Below, one piece after another: positions 43,759 through 55,581 of a stretch of 64,000 bases of DNA (positions are counted from its first letter, which is position 1; the number at the start of each line of letters is the position of its first letter). Position numbers and translations under genes: made by a program. The DNA lies in NCBI GenBank assembly GCA_937127245.1, contig CAKZLU010000033.1, forward strand, positions 62,001 through 126,000, written 5' to 3'. Under the pieces are notes generated by a model. The model saw nothing but the letters and a program-made list of their open reading frames with translations, ran no database searches and was not told where the DNA came from. The stretch is from an uncultured Actinomycetes bacterium (GTDB lineage: Bacteria > Actinomycetota > Geothermincolia > Fen-727 > JACVIW01).

Positions 43759-46488
43759 ATGTCCGGCGAGATCAGATTAAAGATAGACGGCAAGGCGTGC
43801 AGCGGTCTTAAAGGCGAGACCATATTGGAAGTCGCACGGAGGAATGAAATATGGATTCCCACTCTTTGCTACGACGAACGGCTCGAACCTTACGGCGCCT
43901 GCCGGCTGTGCCTCGTGGAAGTCAAGGGAGCAAGAGGTCTCCTGCCAGCCTGCACAACTGAGATAACCGAGGGCATGGAAGTAAGAACCTCAACGAAAAG
44001 GATAGAATCGATTAGAAGGACTGTAATAGAACTGCTTCTTTCAGACCATCCCGATGACTGCATGACCTGCGAATCTGCCGGTTCTTGCGTGCTTCAAGAC
44101 CTTGCCTATCGTTACGGTGTTAAGAGAAGCCCTTATGCTGGGGAGACCCATAAGTACGGAATATTGAACGGCAACCCGCTGATAGAGAGAGATCCTAACA
44201 AGTGTGTCCTGTGCGGAAGGTGCGTGAGAATATGTGAGGAAGTTGTTGGCGCGGGTGTCTATGGGTTTGTTAATCGTGGGTTTGACGCGATAGTGAGCAC
44301 GCCTTACGACCACTCTCTGTTGGATACGCCCTGTCTTTTCTGTGGACAATGCATTTCTGCGTGTCCCGTGGGGGCATTAACCTCAAAGATATCGAAAGGG
44401 AAAGGTAGATATTGGGACGTTAAAAAGACAGACACCATATGCCCGTACTGCGGAGTTGGCTGCACCATCACCCTCTGGACCAAAGAAAACCGCATCGTGA
44501 ACGTCACGGCGCCGATCGATAAGGGTGTCAACAAAGGAGATCTCTGTGTCAAAGGGAGGTTCGGATATCAATTTGTGAACTCTCCGGACAGGCTCAAAAG
44601 CCCTCTTGTCAGACAGAGGGATGGCAGTCTCAAGCGCGTCAGCTGGAAAAAAGCGGTGTCCTATATCGCTGAAAATTTTGCTCGGATCAGGGAACAGTAC
44701 GGTCCCGATTCGATAGCGGGTCTTGCGAGCGCAAGGTGCACTAACGAAGAAAACTACGTTTTCCAGAAGTTCATTCGCGCGGCGATCGGCACGAACAACG
44801 TCGATCACTGCGCTCGATTGTGACACAGCCCGACCGTCGCCGGTCTGGCGACAACGTTTGGTTCTGGTGCTATGACGAACTCCATTGAGGATATCGGACT
44901 TGCCGATGTCACTTTCATCATAGGTTCGAACACTACCGAGGCTCACCCGGTAATAAGCATGGAGTTAATCAAAGCCGTGAAGGCTGGCAGAAAAAAACTC
45001 ATAGTCGCCGACCCGAGGAACATAATGATCTCAAGCTTCGCTGAGATCGTGCTGAACCAGAAACCAGGGACGGACGTGGCGCTTCTTAATGGAATGATGC
45101 ACTGGATTTTGAAGAAGAAGCTGCATAATGAGGATTTTATTGCCGAGAGAACCGAAGGTTTTGACGAATTTAAGAAAAGCCTTGCGGCATACTCACCCGA
45201 AAAAGTCGAGAAAATCACCGGGGTTCCGAAAGAGGATATAAAGAGAGCCGCGGAAATGTTCGCTTCAGCGCCCAGGGCGAACATAATTTATGCCATGGGA
45301 ATCACACAGCATACAACCGGTACAGATAACGTTATGGCGGTCGCGAACCTCGCAATGCTCACGGGTAATATTGGCAGACCAGGCACTGGGGTGAATCCGC
45401 TTAGAGGTCAGAACAACGTTCAGGGAGCTTGCGACATGGGGGCGCTTCCAGACGTTTATTCTGGATATCAGAAGGTTACCGATGACGCAGCGCGCAGGAT
45501 GATGGAAGAGGCATGGGGGGTCCCCCTTCCAGCAAAACCTGGCCTAAAAGTCACTGAGATGGTTGACGCCGCGCTGCGTGGTGATATCAAGGCAATTTAC
45601 GTCATGGGGGAAAACCCTGTCATAACCGATTCTGACCTCAACCATTCGATAAAAGCTTTCCAAAGCCTTGAGTTTCTGGTTGTCCAGGATATCTTCATGA
45701 CCGAGACTGCAGAGTTTGCGGACGTAGTACTTCCGAGCGCGAGTTTTGCCGAGAAAGAGGGCACGTTCACGAACACCGAAAGGCGCGTGCAGCGAATTCA
45801 CAAGGCTATAGAACCCCCCGGCGAGGCAAGACCAGACTGGGAGATAATCTCGGAGGTCTCAAGCGCTCTCGGATATAAGATGTCGTATTCAACTGTCTAT
45901 GATATCAGCCGGGAGATCTCAAAAGTGACCCCGAGTTACCGAGGTATCACACCCAATGCAATTGCCGGTGCCGCGTGCGGGATCCAGTGGCCTTGTCCCG
46001 AGGAGGACCATCCCGGCACGCCTATTCTTCACGTAGGTAAGTTCACGAGGGGTAAGGGTAAGTTTATGCCTGTCCACTATAAACCACCGCATGAGTCGCC
46101 CACGAAGGATTATCCTCTCGTATTGACAACAGGCAGAATACTCACGCATTATCATGCCGGATCGATGACGAGAAGGTGCCCGCCTCTGGAAGAGATTGCG
46201 CCTGAGGCTCTTGCCGAGTTCCATGAATCGGATGCTGCCGCATACGGGATTGGTGAAGGGGACATTGTAGAGATCGCGACACGAAGGGGTAAGATCGAGG
46301 TAAGGGCTACCATAAGCGAAAGAGCAAATCCGGGGGTTGTTTTTGTGCCGTTCCATTATGCGGAGACCCCGGTCAATGTACTCACCCCCTCGGCTCTAGA
46401 CCCTGTGTGCAAGATTCCCGAGTTCAAGGTAAGCGCGATCAAAGTAAAAGCGAAAAAGAGGCAAGGTCAAACCAGAAAGAACCTCTGA
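43759..46488 (+). CDS. fdhA: selenocysteine formate dehydrogenase catalytic subunit
   Basis: One 909-residue selenoprotein is read through an in-frame TGA at 44821-44823 (residue 355). Without readthrough it would appear as two genes. Domains in order: [2Fe-2S] ferredoxin (C37, C48, C51, C65), His-Cys cluster (H97, C101, C104, C110), two [4Fe-4S] sites (CVLCGRC, CLFCGQC), then the molybdopterin/tungstopterin domain with its own cluster (CPYCGVGC, DLCVKG), the selenocysteine in DHCARL-Sec-HSPTVAG, and a C-terminal dinucleotide-binding domain (TTGRILTHYHAGSMTRR). It reduces CO2 to formate or the reverse. It follows NuoE- and NuoF-like genes closely, so an NAD(P)- or bifurcating-type soluble complex is likely. 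Selenocysteine genes (selA, B, C, D) must be elsewhere. Confidence 0.96.
44821..44852 (+). promoter_or_regulatory. bacterial SECIS element with UGA-Sec codon
   Basis: The TGA is followed after 12 bases by GTCGCC (44836-44841), a five-base loop GGTCT (44842-44846) and GGCGAC (44847-44852), a perfect 6-bp stem. The loop sequence and distance match the SelB-binding hairpin of E. coli fdhF, whose apical loop also carries GGUCU. This supports real selenocysteine insertion, not a sequencing error or pseudogene. Confidence 0.95.
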
Positions 46489-46558
46489 TCGATGCTTTTT
46501 GATTGTAAGCTTCATATCGCGAAAGCATCCGAGTGGGTAAAGGCGGTCGGAAGAGCGT

Positions 46559-47281
46559 TTGGAGAGCACTTACATCTCAAGAGAGTATAGGAAAATCATA
46601 TCTCCCAAAGGGCTCATATGTTACAGAGTTTCCATAAGGGAAAGCGACCTTTACGTATGCACGAAATCTGATTTGAGGGACCTCGCCTTCCATTCGCTTG
46701 AAAGATACAGAACTGACCTGGAAATTTACATCGAAACTCATCCAAATTTCGCATTGAGCTTTAAGCCGCTTCCGGCTACCGCTTCGGCTCCATCAATTGT
46801 GCTCGAGATGACTCGTGCCGCTGAGCGTTTTGATGTTGGTCCCATGGCATGTGTTGCCGGAGCGATAGCTGATTTCGTGGGAAGAGACCTACTTGATGAA
46901 TCCGATGAGGTCATAGTTGAAAACGGTGGAGACATATTCTCCGCGGGAGAGAAGGAGAGAACTGTTCGCGTATTTGCCGGGCGGGCAAATCCCCTCTTTC
47001 ATCTCAATATTGCCGATACCAAGAGCGGAGTGGGTATCTGCACGTCAAGCGCGAGCGTAGGACCTTCTGTTTCTCTGGGAATTGCTGATGCTGTGACGGT
47101 GGTCGCCGACACTGGTGCCCTTGCTGACGCTGCCGCGACTTTTCTCGGTAACATGATACATTCTGCGGAGGACATCCAGAAAGCGCTTGAGAAATCTTCT
47201 GAATATCCCGAGATCAGAGCTGTTGTAATCGTTGCCGGTGAAAAGATAGGTATCAGAGGCGAGGTGCAGTTGCAGCCCTGA
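46559..47281 (+). CDS. UPF0280 family protein, probable third homocysteine/sulfide assimilation component
   Basis: This 240-residue protein matches the UPF0280/COG2122 family, which is distantly related to ApbE FMN transferases. Typical segments are GPMACVAGAIADFVG, VIVENGGDIF, GVGICTSSASVGPSVSLG and ADAVTVVADTGALADAAAT. The Methanosarcina member MA1715 aids sulfide use by the MA1821/MA1822 homocysteine system, and both partners are encoded at 19407-20981. It starts at TTG 46559, 70 bases after fdhA. The exact reaction of this family is not known to me; the role in homocysteine formation is inferred from family and from co-occurrence in the window. Confidence 0.85.
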   Translation: MESTYISREYRKIISPKGLICYRVSIRESDLYVCTKSDLRDLAFHSLERYRTDLEIYIETHPNFALSFKPLPATASAPSIVLEMTRAAERFDVGPMACVAGAIADFVGRDLLDESDEVIVENGGDIFSAGEKERTVRVFAGRANPLFHLNIADTKSGVGICTSSASVGPSVSLGIADAVTVVADTGALADAAATFLGNMIHSAEDIQKALEKSSEYPEIRAVVIVAGEKIGIRGEVQLQP

Positions 47282-47474
47282 GACCAGATAAATATACGGG
47301 TCACTTCCAGATATTGATTCACGTCATGGATTCTGGATTGGGTAATAAACTAGCGTAAAAATGGCGTAAACACATGCGTCCGTGTCGGGAACTGATTGTA
47401 TAATCAAAACGTATACTCGGATAAAGCAATAATGATCTAAAGCGTTCGAGCTCGCTATTGAGGAATGTGAAGAA

Positions 47475-48095
47475 GTGAACCGTCAAAAAAATAAGCGACC
47501 TGTTTATCCTTATTATCGCATCCCTAACTATCCCGGACATTCCCCTTTTTATAACTATGAAATGCCCCAACCCCGCAGGGAACTTCTCAGGGATAAGATA
47601 GGTCTTCCAGGATGGGGTTTCCTGCTATTTATTCCGCTCGTGGTACTTTTGTCGCTCTATGTTCTTCTTGTGGTCGTTGGGAGACCACATGTCGTCAAAG
47701 GCAATTCCATGTTTCCTACCCTGAAGGACGGTAACAGGATTCTCGTGGTCAAATACCGCTTCGGTAACACTCCGAACAGGGGCGACATAGTGACTTTCAG
47801 GGATGTCAAAGGGGATCCTGAGTTTCTCGTAAAGAGGGTCATTGCTATCGGTGGTGACAAGCTGACTTTTACCGACCGAAGGATTATCGTAAATGATAAG
47901 TACACTTATTTCAGCTCGAGCACCCGGGTGAAATCAAATTTCACCACACTTCTTCCGGACAACGCCGTCTTTGTTCTTGGCGACAACGAAAGCCAGTCGT
48001 ACGACAGCAGGTTTTTCGGTCCCGTGCCACTTGAAAATATTACAGGACACGCTGTTTTCGTATTTTGGCCTCCGGGGGACATCTCGACTCTGTAG
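47475..48095 (+). CDS. lepB: signal peptidase I
   Basis: This 206-residue membrane-anchored serine protease cleaves signal peptides of exported proteins. A basic, tyrosine- and proline-rich cytoplasmic N-terminus (residues 1-45) is followed by one transmembrane helix (about 48-68). The catalytic domain faces the outside: Ser78 in KGNSMFPTL, Lys120 in FLVKRVIAIGGD and the GDNESQSYDSRFFGPV box. It starts at GTG 47475. The 190 bases before it contain a TATAAT-like sequence at 47399 without a clear -35 box. Confidence 0.93.
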   Translation: MNRQKNKRPVYPYYRIPNYPGHSPFYNYEMPQPRRELLRDKIGLPGWGFLLFIPLVVLLSLYVLLVVVGRPHVVKGNSMFPTLKDGNRILVVKYRFGNTPNRGDIVTFRDVKGDPEFLVKRVIAIGGDKLTFTDRRIIVNDKYTYFSSSTRVKSNFTTLLPDNAVFVLGDNESQSYDSRFFGPVPLENITGHAVFVFWPPGDISTL

Positions 48096-48342
48096 AAGAT
48101 ATGGCATACTTTTAATCACTGCGAATCAAGGAAACCTTAGCCGGGCTTATGCCAGGCAGGTAGTTTTGTTCCGTTGGATTTCCGCAAAACGCGTCTTCTT
48201 CCATCGCTATTGCTAAAATTATAAATGCGTCAGAAACGGGCATGTGAATCCCCAAATCTTGACATGATTGGGTTCTCCCATCATGGCAAGGCATATGATG
48301 GGACGAGTCTGGTCTTCTCTTAAGCGTGAAAAGAGAGGATGA

Positions 48343-50379
<2,037 letters not shown>

Positions 50380-50486
50380 GATTGCTTCTCTGAAAGGTTG
50401 ATGGGATATTCTGGCTTATGTTGAAAACAGTCACCAATAAAGGTTTGTCTCAATCAAGCAATGCATAGCACAAGGGGGTAATCGAT

Positions 50487-50771
50487 TTGGCTATCTCGAT
50501 TGAAGACGTGGAGCACGTGGCAAAACTTGCTCGAATTTACTTGACTGAGGAAGAAAAGGAAATGTTTAGAAAGCAGTTATCGGACGTGTTGGAACACGCC
50601 CGCGTAATATCTGAGGTTGACACGAGCACCGTCGAACCCACAAGCCATGCGATTCCACTATCCAACGTTACTAGGGAGGACGAGGTTCGTGAATCTCTTA
50701 CCGTTGAGGAGGCGACGAAGAACGCCCCATGGTCAGATGGCGGTGCTTTCACGGTTCCAAAAATTATATAA
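50487..50771 (+). CDS. gatC: Asp-tRNA(Asn)/Glu-tRNA(Gln) amidotransferase subunit C
   Basis: This 94-residue GatC stabilises the GatAB amidotransferase, which turns Glu-tRNA(Gln) and often Asp-tRNA(Asn) into their amide forms. IEDVEHVAKLARIYLTEEE at the N-terminus and PTSHAIPLSNVTREDEV in the middle are typical. It starts at TTG 50487 behind AAGGGGGT and lies 6-15 bases from gatA in the usual C-A-B order. Confidence 0.93.
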   Translation: MAISIEDVEHVAKLARIYLTEEEKEMFRKQLSDVLEHARVISEVDTSTVEPTSHAIPLSNVTREDEVRESLTVEEATKNAPWSDGGAFTVPKII

Positions 50772-50786
50772 GGGGATGTGAACTTA

Positions 50787-52244
50787 ATGGAACTGACCGA
50801 GAAGGATGCTCTTACCCTTAGTAAATTGATATCAAAAAGGGAAGTCTCATCAAAAGAGGTCGTTGACGCATACCTTAACAGAATCGAAAAAGTCGAGCCG
50901 GTAATTCATGCTTTCATAAACTTGTCAGCAGAACTGGCGCGCAAGCAGGCATTAGAAATAGATGAAAAATTATCCAGGGGCGAGGAAGCTGGCAGGTACG
51001 CTGGCGTTCCGATTGCGATAAAGGACGTACTTTCCACGAAAAGTTTCCACACAACCTGTGCCTCAAGGATGCTTGAAAATTTCATACCTATCTATGACGC
51101 CACCGCGGTAAGAAAAGTTTTCAACGCCGGGTGCGTGATGATAGGCAAGGCGAACATGGATGAGTTTGCCATGGGCTCATCGACGGAAAACTCCTACTTC
51201 GGAGTAACGAGAAATCCCTGGGATACAAACCGGGTTCCCGGAGGCTCAAGCGGAGGCTCCGCGGCTGCCGTGGCTGCCCGTGAGGCACCTTGGGCGCTCG
51301 GTTCTGATACGGGAGGCAGCATAAGGCAACCGGCGGCGCTCTGCGGAATTGTCGGACTGAAGCCGACTTACGGTCTTGTTTCCAGGTACGGGCTTGTCGC
51401 TTTCGCCTCGAGTTTGGATCAGGTAGGTCCTATGACCTTAAACGTGAAAGACTGCGCCGCGCTCCTGGGTTTGATCGCGGGTCACGATCCGCTTGATTCA
51501 ACTTCCATTCCCCGCACTCCCGACGAGTATCTTTCCGGACTGACCGGTGATGTCCGTGGATTAAAAGCCGGGGTGGTTAAGGAGATTTCAGGCGAGGGAA
51601 TAGACCCGGATGTCTTGTCGTGTTTCTACAAGGGAATCGGTGCCCTCGAGGAATGTGGTGTCCATGTAGAGGAGGTAACGCTGCCAAGTTTCGAATACGC
51701 GCTGTCTGCCTATTACATAATCGCTCCCGCGGAGGCATCGAGCAATCTCGCCAGGTTCGATGGCATCAGGTACGGGTTCAGAACGGAATGCGATTGCGCA
51801 GACATATGGGAAATGTATGACCGGACGCGCTCTGAAGGGTTTGGGGGAGAGGTAAAGAGGAGAATTATGCTCGGAACTTACGCGCTTTCGGCCGGTTATT
51901 ATGAGGCTTATTACGCTCAGGCGCAGAAGATCAGGACCTTGATCATAAGAGACTATAACAGAGCCTGGGATAAATTCGACGTTCTTCTCTCCCCGACTTC
52001 ACCGACGACCGCTTTTAAGATTGGGGAGAAAATAGATGACCCTCTGACCATGTACCTTTCCGATATCTGCACGATACCGGTAAATCTGGCTGGGATACCG
52101 GCGATTTCTGTTCCGTGCGGTTTTTCGAAGGGATTGCCGGTGGGTTTTCAGATAATGGGTCCGCCGCTCGAAGAGGCAAGAATACTGAATGTGGCCTACG
52201 CGCTGGAGCAATCGCTGAACCTGGATATGCGCCCTCCGGTATGA
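50787..52244 (+). CDS. gatA: Asp-tRNA(Asn)/Glu-tRNA(Gln) amidotransferase subunit A
   Basis: This 485-residue amidase-signature enzyme releases ammonia from glutamine for tRNA amidation. The Ser-cisSer-Lys triad is intact: Lys in VPIAIKDVLSTK, cis-Ser in GSDTGGSIRQPA and the nucleophile in GGSSGGSAAAVAA. I prefer ATG 50787, with AGGGG eleven bases upstream, over GTG 50778, which is too close to it. It is transcribed with gatC and gatB. Confidence 0.95.
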   Translation: MELTEKDALTLSKLISKREVSSKEVVDAYLNRIEKVEPVIHAFINLSAELARKQALEIDEKLSRGEEAGRYAGVPIAIKDVLSTKSFHTTCASRMLENFIPIYDATAVRKVFNAGCVMIGKANMDEFAMGSSTENSYFGVTRNPWDTNRVPGGSSGGSAAAVAAREAPWALGSDTGGSIRQPAALCGIVGLKPTYGLVSRYGLVAFASSLDQVGPMTLNVKDCAALLGLIAGHDPLDSTSIPRTPDEYLSGLTGDVRGLKAGVVKEISGEGIDPDVLSCFYKGIGALEECGVHVEEVTLPSFEYALSAYYIIAPAEASSNLARFDGIRYGFRTECDCADIWEMYDRTRSEGFGGEVKRRIMLGTYALSAGYYEAYYAQAQKIRTLIIRDYNRAWDKFDVLLSPTSPTTAFKIGEKIDDPLTMYLSDICTIPVNLAGIPAISVPCGFSKGLPVGFQIMGPPLEEARILNVAYALEQSLNLDMRPPV

Positions 52245-52306
52245 TTGGACCTTTTGCATGAGCAAGGAATTTTACGCGACGGTTTTCTGTTAGGCTGACA
52301 CAGGAG

Positions 52307-53764
52307 ATGAATGAAATGGATTTCGAGACAATCATAGGTCTTGAGATACACGCCGAGCTTTCGACAAAATCAAAAATGTTCTGCGGATGCTCAACTGTGT
52401 TTGGCGGGGAGCCCAACACTAAGACATGCCCCGTTTGCCTTGGGCACCCAGGCACTCTTCCTGTCGCGAACCGTAAGGCGATTGAGTATGCTATTCTTCT
52501 CGGGCTTGCGCTCAACTGCGAGATAGCCGAGCGTTCGATATTCCATAGAAAGAACTACTTTTACCCTGACATGCCCAAGAATTATCAAATCTCGCAGTAC
52601 GACATACCGCTTTCGAGGAACGGATTTCTCGAGATCGACATGGGTGAGTACAAAAGACGAGTCGGAATAATAAGAGTTCACCTCGAAGAGGACACGGGGA
52701 AAAGCATCCACGTTGGCGAAAGCGGGCGCATTCACGGAGCTGAACGGTCTTTAGAGGATTTCAACAGAGCTGGCATTCCTCTCGTGGAGATCGTCACCGA
52801 GCCGGATTTGAGGAGTCCTGAGGAGGCTCGTAATTTCATGATGGAGCTCCGCGCCGTGCTTGAATATCTCGGCATAAGCGATTGCAAGATGGAAGAAGGC
52901 TCATTGAGATGCGACGCCAACATATCCGTCGGTGTTGGTGGAAGCAGGGGGACAAAGGTTGAGATAAAGAACATGAACTCATTCAGAGCGCTGCAAAGGG
53001 CTCTTTCATTTGAGGAGAAAAGGCAGAGAGATGTTCTCTTAAAGGGCGGAATCGTAACGCAGGAGACAAGGCATTGGGACGAAGCAGCTGGAATCACTCA
53101 CGCTTTAAGGACAAAGGAGGAAGCTTTCGACTACCGGTACTTTCCCGAACCCGATCTGGTCCCGATTGAACCCGATCCCCCTTGGGTGGAAGAACTGCGC
53201 AGGAGTCTGCCCGAGATGCCCGCAGAAAGGCTGAGAAGGTTCATAAGCGAGTACGGTTTGCCGAAGGATATCGCGAAGGTTCTCGTTTACGACAAAAAAC
53301 TTGGCAATTTCTATGAAGAGACTGTTCGGAAAGGCGAAAATCCTATCGAGATAGCGAAGTGGGTTGCCGGAGATCTTGCGGGTTTGTTGAACGAAGCTTC
53401 AATTGATGCAGATCTATCACCCGTTAGACCTGGTGGCGTATCAGAGCTTGTCCATCTTGTTGAAAGCGGTGTGATTTCAGGGAGAATGGCCAAAGATGTC
53501 TTGAAAGAAGCTTTCGAAAGCGGCGAAAGTCCCCGTCAAATTGTATCCAGAAAGGGTCTCAGCCAGATAGCCGATTCAAATGAGATACTCGCCATTGTCA
53601 AGCAGGTTATCAAGGAGAATCCCCAAGCTGTCAGCGACTATCTTGACGGGAAAGAGCAGGCGCTAAAGTACCTGATGGGTCAGGTGATGAAACTCACTCG
53701 CGGTAAAGCGAACCCTAAGATGGCTTCCGAGATGTTGGTAGAAGCGCTAAAGATGCGGGAATGA
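52307..53764 (+). CDS. gatB: Asp-tRNA(Asn)/Glu-tRNA(Gln) amidotransferase subunit B
   Basis: This 485-residue subunit phosphorylates the aminoacyl-tRNA carboxylate and accepts ammonia from GatA. Family segments GLEIHAELSTKSKMFC, CPVCLGHPGTLPV, FYPDMPKNYQISQYD, LVEIVTEPDLRSPEEA and the C-terminal YqeY-like tail (GQVMKLTRGKANP) are present. It starts at ATG behind CAGGAGATG, 62 bases after gatA, and ends the gatCAB operon, converging with ppcA. Confidence 0.96.
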   Translation: MNEMDFETIIGLEIHAELSTKSKMFCGCSTVFGGEPNTKTCPVCLGHPGTLPVANRKAIEYAILLGLALNCEIAERSIFHRKNYFYPDMPKNYQISQYDIPLSRNGFLEIDMGEYKRRVGIIRVHLEEDTGKSIHVGESGRIHGAERSLEDFNRAGIPLVEIVTEPDLRSPEEARNFMMELRAVLEYLGISDCKMEEGSLRCDANISVGVGGSRGTKVEIKNMNSFRALQRALSFEEKRQRDVLLKGGIVTQETRHWDEAAGITHALRTKEEAFDYRYFPEPDLVPIEPDPPWVEELRRSLPEMPAERLRRFISEYGLPKDIAKVLVYDKKLGNFYEETVRKGENPIEIAKWVAGDLAGLLNEASIDADLSPVRPGGVSELVHLVESGVISGRMAKDVLKEAFESGESPRQIVSRKGLSQIADSNEILAIVKQVIKENPQAVSDYLDGKEQALKYLMGQVMKLTRGKANPKMASEMLVEALKMRE

Positions 53765-53789
53765 TTGGATTGGGCGAGAAGGTGGATTT

Positions 53790-55280
53790 CTACCCGAGAA
53801 ACTTCCTTACGTTTGCAGCCTCAATGATACGCTCGCCGAGGTTTTCGGTGTCCGAATCTCTTACCTTTTTTATTATGAAATCCGTCAGTTCGAGATGAAC
53901 ACCGCATGTCTGGAAACCTGTGGGGAACTCGTATTTCTCGTAGATCGAAGAGATTTCCTCGGGAAGTATCTTTAAGGATGAGGGGTTGTAAAAAGCAAGC
54001 GCGTCTTTCAGGTCCTCAGAGAAATTGATGTAAGTCTCGGTAATGAATGATAAATCTTCTTCCCTTAAAGCGTTGATGGCTATTATTTCCGGCGGGAACC
54101 CTATTGAGTAAAGCGCTGCGGTGTAGGTTATCGCTCTGGGCAATACTACACCCCCCATACTTCTCGAATAACCGAAAAGCCCTATGTGAAGTTTGCGCTT
54201 CCTTCTGCTGGGTATATATTTTGTGAGCCTGTTAACCACCGGCGCGAGCGCTCTCACCTGATTTCTGTATTCGTTAGAGTAACGCTTTACTATTTCTAGG
54301 CACTTTTCCTCATCAACCTGGCGGGCTTTCACGGGACTTCTCGACATCAGTTTATTGACAGCCTCTCTCACTTTCTCATGTGGGTGATCGTACTTAAACG
54401 CCGATTGAATGGTGAAAGTCTGTGCGTTCGGGTAGTCCAGAATCACTCTTTCAATCGTGTCTGGCTTGAGATTTCCCCTGAATGGCGCGGATCCGACACC
54501 TATAATGGGGTATATTCTCACGCCTATTTCTTCTTCCAGCTGCGCAAGTTTAAAGAGCGCGATTTTGTTCAAAAGTACCGCGCTAAGCATTCCGTAGTTT
54601 AGGGCCGGGTCGGACCTAGCGAGAAAGACGCGCTGGTACGGGACGTCCTTGTCTTTCAAGTACTCTTTAACCATGTCTGGTGCGTGAAGCATATGTTCTA
54701 TATCTTCGAAAAGCGGAATGACGTTAATCGTGTCAGGCTTAAACTCCCCGATCCATTCTTTGATGCTGATATCACCCTCGCGAAAAGGCATCTCCTGTTT
54801 CCTTACCACAAAATCGCTGTAGTATCTGTAAACTCTGTCTATGCACAGGGAGGAAGCGGTCATGGGGAGAATCACTTCAAAAACAGGTGCAATATCCTCG
54901 CCATAGAAAATCTTCGCAGCGTCAAATGAACGCGGTATGCTTTCGAGCGTCTCGAGCAGTATCTTGGCTTCGGCTTTTTCCACGGTTGGATTCGGCACTC
55001 TCAGGGTGAGGAACACATCTTTGCCCAAAACTTTTTCTTTGAAAAAGGACTCGTATTTCGTGAGGAGTTTTTTCACAACAAAGTTGTCAACTTCCTTGCC
55101 CTCACAATCCCACATCTGCTCATCGCAGCCGAGGTGGGAAAATACGTAATAGGCTTCCTGGATCTCGTCTTCACCGCCCAGCACATTATCGGCGGCAAAA
55201 AACGGCGTGTGCACGTTGTCGGGATGTTGAGTGCTCATGCATTTTGGAATTTTTTCCGGAACAAAATCGTTTTCAGCCAT
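53790..55280 (-). CDS. ppcA: archaeal-type phosphoenolpyruvate carboxylase
   Basis: This 496-residue enzyme of the PEPcase_2 (PpcA) family carboxylates PEP to oxaloacetate. It is about half the length of the common bacterial enzyme. STQHPDNVHTPFF near the N-terminus, GCDEQMWDCEGKEVD, LFEDIEHML, FLARSDPALNYG, FGYSRSMGG and FQTCGVHLELTDF are family features. PpcA is usual in archaea and known in a few bacteria such as Clostridium perfringens and Leuconostoc. It could provide oxaloacetate for aspartate, which would also feed the aspartate-semialdehyde route to homocysteine. Confidence 0.95.
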   Translation of the reverse strand: MAENDFVPEKIPKCMSTQHPDNVHTPFFAADNVLGGEDEIQEAYYVFSHLGCDEQMWDCEGKEVDNFVVKKLLTKYESFFKEKVLGKDVFLTLRVPNPTVEKAEAKILLETLESIPRSFDAAKIFYGEDIAPVFEVILPMTASSLCIDRVYRYYSDFVVRKQEMPFREGDISIKEWIGEFKPDTINVIPLFEDIEHMLHAPDMVKEYLKDKDVPYQRVFLARSDPALNYGMLSAVLLNKIALFKLAQLEEEIGVRIYPIIGVGSAPFRGNLKPDTIERVILDYPNAQTFTIQSAFKYDHPHEKVREAVNKLMSRSPVKARQVDEEKCLEIVKRYSNEYRNQVRALAPVVNRLTKYIPSRRKRKLHIGLFGYSRSMGGVVLPRAITYTAALYSIGFPPEIIAINALREEDLSFITETYINFSEDLKDALAFYNPSSLKILPEEISSIYEKYEFPTGFQTCGVHLELTDFIIKKVRDSDTENLGERIIEAANVRKFLG

Positions 55281-55581
55281 ATGACCCCCGTGGCAAAAGA
55301 TTCTATTGCTAAAGCGCCTTTAGTCTTCCGCACTAATGCCTGTATTTGAGGATAGCACATAACCCGTTAAAGTTTGTCTTTCTTTTGAGATTTAAAAAAG
55401 CAAGAAAAGCAAATCGGCAGTTGAGTTTTATTACCTCATGCCGCCTTGATACGTAAAATGTTTAATCAAGTTTCGCCATAACTCAGACAAAAATGATGAA
55501 ATGTTTTTTAGGAAGAGTATTTCCAGCCCCAGCACCCGCGCTAATTTCTGAAAATGCCCTCACGGGTTTTTGTTTCCGGGC
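55281..55581. other. intergenic region between gcvH and ppcA
   Basis: This 301-base AT-rich gap on the minus strand has no supported gene. Weak GC-rich repeats near 55515-55580 could terminate gcvH transcription, but I see no clean hairpin with a T run. A promoter for ppcA probably lies near 55330-55380; no good consensus is visible. Confidence 0.4.

Noticed and set aside
44821-44871. Nonsense mutation splitting formate dehydrogenase into two genes
   Set aside because: The frame, the active-site residues on both sides and the SECIS hairpin all support selenocysteine insertion.
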